NCBI RefSeq assembly: GCF_000373105.1
Contig: NZ_KB890436.1
Location: 43,114 to 107,113 of the forward strand
Source: Neolewinella persica DSM 23188
GTDB lineage: Bacteria; Bacteroidota; Bacteroidia; Chitinophagales; Saprospiraceae
Length of the DNA stretch: 64,000 nucleotides
Reading direction: 5' to 3'
The notes under the pieces were generated by a model. The model searched no databases, was not told where the DNA came from, and was given only the letters and a program-made list of their open reading frames with translations. Below are positions 59,558 through 64,000 of the stretch, one piece after another. The position numbers were made by a program, and so were the translations under genes. How positions within the stretch are numbered: position 1 is the first letter of the stretch; the number at the start of each line of letters is the position of its first letter.

Positions 59558-60166
59558 CTAACTGAGTTGATTAAAGTAACGCTTCAAAGTGGCAATGCAA
59601 CGGCTCTTCTGCTTGCGGACGGCGGGAGCTCCCCGGGCTTCTTCGTGGGCAATTTCTTTCAGGCTACGACGAGCGTAATAAAATGCCTTGAGTAACTCCC
59701 GACAGTCACTGCCAAGAGATTGGAAGGCTCGGGACAGTAGGTCGTAGTCTTCGGTTGATATGTCCGCTTCTTCTTCTCCAAGATCTCCTGCAAAGTCGGG
59801 TAATTCGGTGAAAATCTGTCCACGTTTTTGTCTCCGTTGAAAATGCTGCCGGGCCATTCTGGTCAACAGGTAACGAAGGTTCCCATAATTGATTTTTTTC
59901 GCAACTAATAGGCTGCGGAAATGTAAATAGGCGTCCATCGTAGCGTCATAAGCATCTTCATGGCTGGCACGGTCTTTCCTTTTTAGGTAACTCATGCAGT
60001 CCTCAAAGTGAACGAAGAAAACTTTCTCAAACAGGCGTTGGTCTCCATCCTGCAAACAGGCCAACAGTTTTTTAAACTCCGGCTCAGATAAACCGAAGTT
60101 TTTTTCCTGCGCTGAGGTAGCGGATAAGGAGAGTTGTCTGTTGTTTTTTAGGCTTAATGCTGACAT
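59558..60166 (-). CDS. ECF sigma factor (copy 2)
   Basis: A 202-residue ECF-type sigma factor. Region 2 is DAYDATMDAYLHFRSLLVAKKINYGNLRYLLTRMARQHF; region 4 is ARRSLKEIAHEEARGAPAVRKQKSRCIATLKRYF. Its paralogue lies at 58260-58814. MSALSLKNN at 60166 is preferred to an ATG 87 bases upstream. It is divergent from the secreted subtilase with an intergenic region of about 270 bp, which holds no recognised operator. It could read its own promoter and that of the proteases. Confidence 0.78.
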   Translation of the reverse strand: MSALSLKNNRQLSLSATSAQEKNFGLSEPEFKKLLACLQDGDQRLFEKVFFVHFEDCMSYLKRKDRASHEDAYDATMDAYLHFRSLLVAKKINYGNLRYLLTRMARQHFQRRQKRGQIFTELPDFAGDLGEEEADISTEDYDLLSRAFQSLGSDCRELLKAFYYARRSLKEIAHEEARGAPAVRKQKSRCIATLKRYFNQLS

Positions 60167-60434
60167 GCTGGTTGATTCAGTAACTGACAGTAGAAGCAGC
60201 AGATGGCTGAATTGTGACAAAAAAACTGCATTTTTGTCTTCGCTAATTCTCATCTAACAGAATTTGAGATACTGTTACCATTATTTTGAGCGGTCAGGGG
60301 GAGCTTTACTCCTCCTCTTTCTTTTACATACCCGATTAACAAGTCTCCTGTTTTTAGAGATTTTTTCAACACCATGTCACGTTTGGCCAATTCTATGCTT
60401 ATAGGGCCAAATACAACGCAAAATGACCGTTTTT

Positions 60435-62168
60435 ATGAAACAGAATTATTTCTTCCTTCTTTTTGTAATCTGCTTAGGGCTTAACACGATCAGCCTCCAG
60501 GCACAAGTACTAGTCACAACTGACAACCCCCGATCCCAAGAAGAACGCATACAGATGGGGGTAAGCCTCACTCCTGGTGACCATGTTTCAGAGGAAGTCA
60601 TCATCCGATTTGATGTAGCTCCCACTTCCAGAAGGGCAGTTACGTCTGACCTCAAAGACCAAAGCATCTACGTCCAGGAATGGAGCCCCTCCGGGAAATT
60701 CCTGCGGGCAGTTGCGCCTAAGCTGGAATCGTGTGACTATGATGGGGTTGGGAATCCGAATAGTGGCACAGTCGGAGGAGGTGACCAAATCAGCCTGAAT
60801 TATTACGCCAATACCAGAGGCTGGCGAAATCTTGATCGGTTTTACTTTCAATGTGTTTCTCCGAGAATTTCGTCGGCACCAGTTATTGGTCAAGACGGAA
60901 ACATTACCTACCCCTATGACTATAACCCTGCTTTCGAGTGCTCTGATGACGTTAACTTAATTCCCCGGACAGGGGAGCAAAAAGTAAAAATGGTCATAAT
61001 CGATTCCGGGCTCAAATCACTGCCGGGCCAAGGAGTTAGGAATGGCGTTGCCTATCAGCAGACCATTATCCCTACGAACTGTTCCATTTCGAGATGTGAG
61101 CCTATTCTAAATAACATCGAGGAGTATAGTGATGATTTTCATCCTCATGGCTCCTATATCTTTGAATTGATCAGCAACTGGTTTGATTCCGAAGGGCTTG
61201 CCTCACAGCTCAGCGTCAGTTCTTATAAGGTATTGGATGAAGATTTAAAAACGACCATCTTTCAAGTAATTAAAGCGATTGAGTTAGCAACGATGGAAAA
61301 AGTAAAGCCGCAGGTTATTTCTTTATCCTTGGGCTTTCGTCCACTTAAGTGCGGTAATAGTAGCGACCCTATAGCTGGTCCTAGAGATGATTATGGGTTA
61401 GATCCCGATCTGGGACCAACCGATGAGCCTCAAATTAGAGTGAAGCATTCTCCTCTTTACTATGCTATTAAGGACGCTGAAGAACAGAATATTATCGTTG
61501 TTACTTCAGCGGGAAATGATGGTCGTAGCCTTGATGCCACCCCCCAGTATCCTGCTGCAGAAACTGGCCTTAATAACCTGGTAACGGTGGGCAGTCTTCA
61601 ATGCGGCAACGGGATGCGATCAGAATGGTCAAACTATAGCGACAACTATGTAGACCTTTTTGCTCCAGGATCAAAGGTTAAGTCGATCTCCGGTAGCTGC
61701 TATATCTCTATTAGTGGCACCTCATTCTCCTGTCCAATCGTTGCTGCTAAGGCCGCTTTTCATGTGACCGCACAGGAAGTTTACAACGATGATGACGTAT
61801 TGTGCCTCCTACGTTCTCAGGTTACGCCCTTAGCCGGGGCCAAGTACGGAATGGTTAATGTAGTGGGGAGCCCGGAATATTGTGATAAGGGTGGCAAAAG
61901 GTTGATTGGGAAGTCACGATCTGTTGAAACTTCAACTACTATAAGCCCGAATCCCTTTGCCAACCAACTGACCATTGGTCAATTGCTTACACCAAGCGGA
62001 TCTTCCACAGTTCTTACCCTGTTTGATGGTCAGGGACGTGAGGTTATTCGGCGAGAGACAAAAGAATTAACAACTACATTAGACGTGCAAGACCTTATTC
62101 CTGGCGTGTATTGGCTCAGTATTCGTTCTGCATCAGGCGTTGAAACTCGAAAGGTTATCAAGCAATAA
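60435..62168 (+). CDS. Subtilisin-like S8 protease with T9SS tail
   Basis: A 577-residue secreted protease. Signal peptide 1-20 (SLQAQ). A pre-catalytic region of about 25-180 is rich in aromatic and acidic residues and has no known fold. The S8 catalytic triad is visible: D190 (VIIDSG), H238 (DFHPHGSYIF) and S430 (ISGTSFSCP). The C-terminal ~80 residues are a T9SS sorting domain (SPNPFANQLTIGQ, LTLFDGQGREV, LIPGVYWLSI, VIKQ end), so it crosses the outer membrane by the type IX system. The histidine site HGSYIFE differs from the usual HGTHVAG. Upstream ATG at 60423 is possible. Followed by a hairpin and the CHAT gene. Confidence 0.85.
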   Translation: MKQNYFFLLFVICLGLNTISLQAQVLVTTDNPRSQEERIQMGVSLTPGDHVSEEVIIRFDVAPTSRRAVTSDLKDQSIYVQEWSPSGKFLRAVAPKLESCDYDGVGNPNSGTVGGGDQISLNYYANTRGWRNLDRFYFQCVSPRISSAPVIGQDGNITYPYDYNPAFECSDDVNLIPRTGEQKVKMVIIDSGLKSLPGQGVRNGVAYQQTIIPTNCSISRCEPILNNIEEYSDDFHPHGSYIFELISNWFDSEGLASQLSVSSYKVLDEDLKTTIFQVIKAIELATMEKVKPQVISLSLGFRPLKCGNSSDPIAGPRDDYGLDPDLGPTDEPQIRVKHSPLYYAIKDAEEQNIIVVTSAGNDGRSLDATPQYPAAETGLNNLVTVGSLQCGNGMRSEWSNYSDNYVDLFAPGSKVKSISGSCYISISGTSFSCPIVAAKAAFHVTAQEVYNDDDVLCLLRSQVTPLAGAKYGMVNVVGSPEYCDKGGKRLIGKSRSVETSTTISPNPFANQLTIGQLLTPSGSSTVLTLFDGQGREVIRRETKELTTTLDVQDLIPGVYWLSIRSASGVETRKVIKQ

Positions 62169-62202
62169 TTTACGAATTACGATGGCGTTCTAACATCAAC
62201 TT

Positions 62203-62233
62203 GCCCTCCAGGATCCTTGATCTTGGAGGGCAT
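62203..62233 (+). terminator. Hairpin between protease and CHAT genes
   Basis: Nine-base perfect arms TGCCCTCCA (62203-62211) and TGGAGGGCA (62225-62233), then an AT-rich run. It sits 16 bases upstream of the CHAT gene ATG and could terminate or attenuate transcription between the two. Confidence 0.55.
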
Positions 62234-62248
62234 TTATATATACTTATT

Positions 62249-64000
62249 ATGCAAAGAGTACTTATTCTTTTTTTCCTCATCTCTTGCCTAATGTCTTCCG
62301 TGGAGGGGCAGCAGGATACCTCCTACTGGGAGCAATATGACGCCACTGCATTTGAGGAAGCAGATAATACGGCCAATTCAGAAGCAGAGTACTTTGACCT
62401 GCTAGCCTCCGTTTTATCAAATCGCCGACGCCAGGGTCCTCTTACCCGTTCGCTAGCATACAATTACCATACGTTTGCCCGGCAACTAAGAATTCCCAGA
62501 CCCGAACTTGCCCTGACTTACATCGATACGGCCCTAGCCATGAAGACTGAAATTGGGGACATCAAAAGGGACATTGCCCAATCATATTACGCCAAGGGGC
62601 GAATATTGACCCGATTGGGGAATCACCAACGTGCCTTGAGAACCTATAACCTGGCCTTACGACTGATGGACGAGGCCTTTACTGAGCAGGATTCGATACC
62701 TGACCTAGCCCGTAGATTGGCATATTTTTATGTAGAGGCTGCGAGATCAGCGCGGGAAAATGGTAATTATGCTCTGGCAAATCTGCGTTTGAAACAGATT
62801 CCGCCGCTCTCTGAAATTTATGATAATCCACAAACGACTTATAGCGCCGAACTTATTCAAGCGGATGTTTATAGTGATCTTGGTGCACATCAGGCTGCCG
62901 TTACAGCTTGTCAGAGATTGGAGGCTATGCCTTATTACTCAACGGCCTATATTGACGATCAAGCGGCGCTGCATCATAATAAAGGTATTTTTTACAACAG
63001 AATGAATAGAGCCAGTGAGGCTGAAGTAAGTCTTCGCAAAGCCATTGCTCTAAACAGTGAGGCAAACAACAAACAGAACCTTTCTTTCACTCAATCCAGC
63101 CTGGTCCGCTCCCTGAACCTCCAGGGCCGTTATGCCGAAGCCGAAGCCGAATTCCTGGCCTGCCTTTCCACCCTTGAAGGGGTTTATGCTAATGGGAAAG
63201 CCCCGGTCTGGGGCGAAATTTACGCCCGCGCTGCTATCACCCAATCCCTCCAAAATAACTTTACCCGTGCCGATTCATTGCTCCGTCTCTCCGTCATCGG
63301 GCTAATGGCAGAACCCGCCTTCCAGGGACCGGCCGACCTGCCCGTCATCGAAGGCGCTACGATTTACGGCCAGGAAGATATGTGGGAGATGCTCACTTCC
63401 AAACGGGATATGCTCATCCGGGCTTACGAGCAAAACGCGCGGCCGGATGGCCTGGAACTGGCCCTTGCGACCTGCCATACCATCGACACCCTGCTGCGGT
63501 ACAACCGCAGCCAGTTGAGCCTGACCTCTTCTCTGGGGCAACTCATCCGCCTGGAGGCAGGAGAATATACCCAGGCCGTTGACCTGGCTTTACGGTTGTA
63601 CCGGACGACAGGAGAGCAGCGCTACCTGGAAGAAGCGTACCAGTTCGTCTCTGGCCAAAAAAGTAACCTCTTGCAGCGTTATCTGATTAGTCCGAACCTG
63701 GCGGAAAACATGGGCGTCCCCAAGGAATTAATTGAAAAAAAATCAGACCTGGAAATCAAGGTGTTGATGATGGAAGAGGCTTTGGCGGAGGCGGGTGCAG
63801 CGGATAAGCCGGCGCTGCGGGACAGCTTATTACGACTAAATGCAATCGCAGATGATTTGCGGAGGCAACTGGAAGTGGAGTACCCGGCTTTTACAAGGGC
63901 CTTACGGGGCTTTCCACCCATTGCTGCGGCAGAGGCAGCCGCGACGATGGAAGAGAATCAACTGATTATAGAATATTTCCTCTCAGCAGATTCAATTTAT
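62249..64000 (+). CDS. TPR-CHAT domain protease, N-terminal part (runs off window)
   Basis: An open frame from ATG at 62249 to the window end, 584 codons with no stop. It opens with a signal-like hydrophobic stretch (LILFFLISCLMSS), then TPR repeats (LTYIDTALAMKTEIGD, AQSYYAKGRILTRLGNHQRAL, GIFYNRMNRASEAEVSLRKAI, LNLQGRYAEAEAEFLACL). The end (PAFTRALRGF, MEENQLIIEYFLSADSIY) is the approach to a CHAT domain, whose catalytic H and C must lie beyond the window. CHAT proteases are caspase-like peptidases. The first 800 bases are visibly AT-richer than the rest. Gene of the sigma/protease cluster. Confidence 0.78.
   Translation, partial: MQRVLILFFLISCLMSSVEGQQDTSYWEQYDATAFEEADNTANSEAEYFDLLASVLSNRRRQGPLTRSLAYNYHTFARQLRIPRPELALTYIDTALAMKTEIGDIKRDIAQSYYAKGRILTRLGNHQRALRTYNLALRLMDEAFTEQDSIPDLARRLAYFYVEAARSARENGNYALANLRLKQIPPLSEIYDNPQTTYSAELIQADVYSDLGAHQAAVTACQRLEAMPYYSTAYIDDQAALHHNKGIFYNRMNRASEAEVSLRKAIALNSEANNKQNLSFTQSSLVRSLNLQGRYAEAEAEFLACLSTLEGVYANGKAPVWGEIYARAAITQSLQNNFTRADSLLRLSVIGLMAEPAFQGPADLPVIEGATIYGQEDMWEMLTSKRDMLIRAYEQNARPDGLELALATCHTIDTLLRYNRSQLSLTSSLGQLIRLEAGEYTQAVDLALRLYRTTGEQRYLEEAYQFVSGQKSNLLQRYLISPNLAENMGVPKELIEKKSDLEIKVLMMEEALAEAGAADKPALRDSLLRLNAIADDLRRQLEVEYPAFTRALRGFPPIAAAEAAATMEENQLIIEYFLSADSIY

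Overview
The window is a dense, GC-rich chromosomal stretch of a Bacteroidota bacterium, most likely Saprospiria (Lewinella-like); the exact genus is inference. Signs of the phylum are a type IX secretion (T9SS) C-terminal sorting domain on a secreted protease, DUF5606, DUF4199 and BatA-type proteins, LytTR regulators, Tat/lipoprotein signals, and TAnnTTTG-type -7 promoter boxes ahead of several genes. No rRNA, tRNA, CRISPR array, prophage or transposase was seen.

Layout. 1-9.6 kb: inverted-repeat array, fused branched-chain 2-oxoacid dehydrogenase E1, DUF5606, xerD, a HAD phosphatase, M1 aminopeptidase, outer-membrane protein, UPF0047. 9.8-16.6 kb: M14 peptidase, LysE exporter, Bcp peroxiredoxin, a triple 82-bp repeat, small membrane protein plus AraC regulator, and a two-domain lipoprotein. 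16.7-22 kb: SMUG2-like glycosylase, a degraded toxin-antitoxin locus, der, DUF4199, methyltransferase, M15/extensin-like enzyme. 22-36 kb: a large metallopeptidase/propeller/barrel protein, a LytTR two-component pair, TIM-barrel isomerase, an IorA/IorB-type molybdenum dehydrogenase, CPBP protease, a membrane LytTR regulator, SDR. 36-44 kb: fumC, AsmA-like protein, GNAT, then a four-gene locus with an MbnH/MbnP pair that is probably copper-related. 44-57 kb: BatA protein, a Fic pseudogene, DUF547-barrel fusion, Omp85-like protein, methyltransferase, hydrolase, class III adenylate cyclase, CrtA-like monooxygenase, DUF4377 lipoprotein, PQQ sugar dehydrogenase. 57.4-64 kb: two tandem copies of an ECF sigma factor plus membrane TPR protein module, divergent from a T9SS-secreted subtilase and a TPR-CHAT protease that runs off the end of the window.

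Two things stand out. First, an 18-bp motif (GGCGCGGNCGCAGGTGCA) occurs 22 times plus one decayed copy in 64 kb, equally on both strands, between and inside genes. It has no stop codon in any frame, and inside genes it often encodes the Ala/Pro/Gly linker between two domains. It behaves like an uptake-signal or HIP1-type genome-wide motif. Second, the sigma/TPR/subtilase/CHAT locus looks like an undescribed proteolytic signalling module. A separate family of about 100-150 bp palindromic REP-like elements sits at gene ends.
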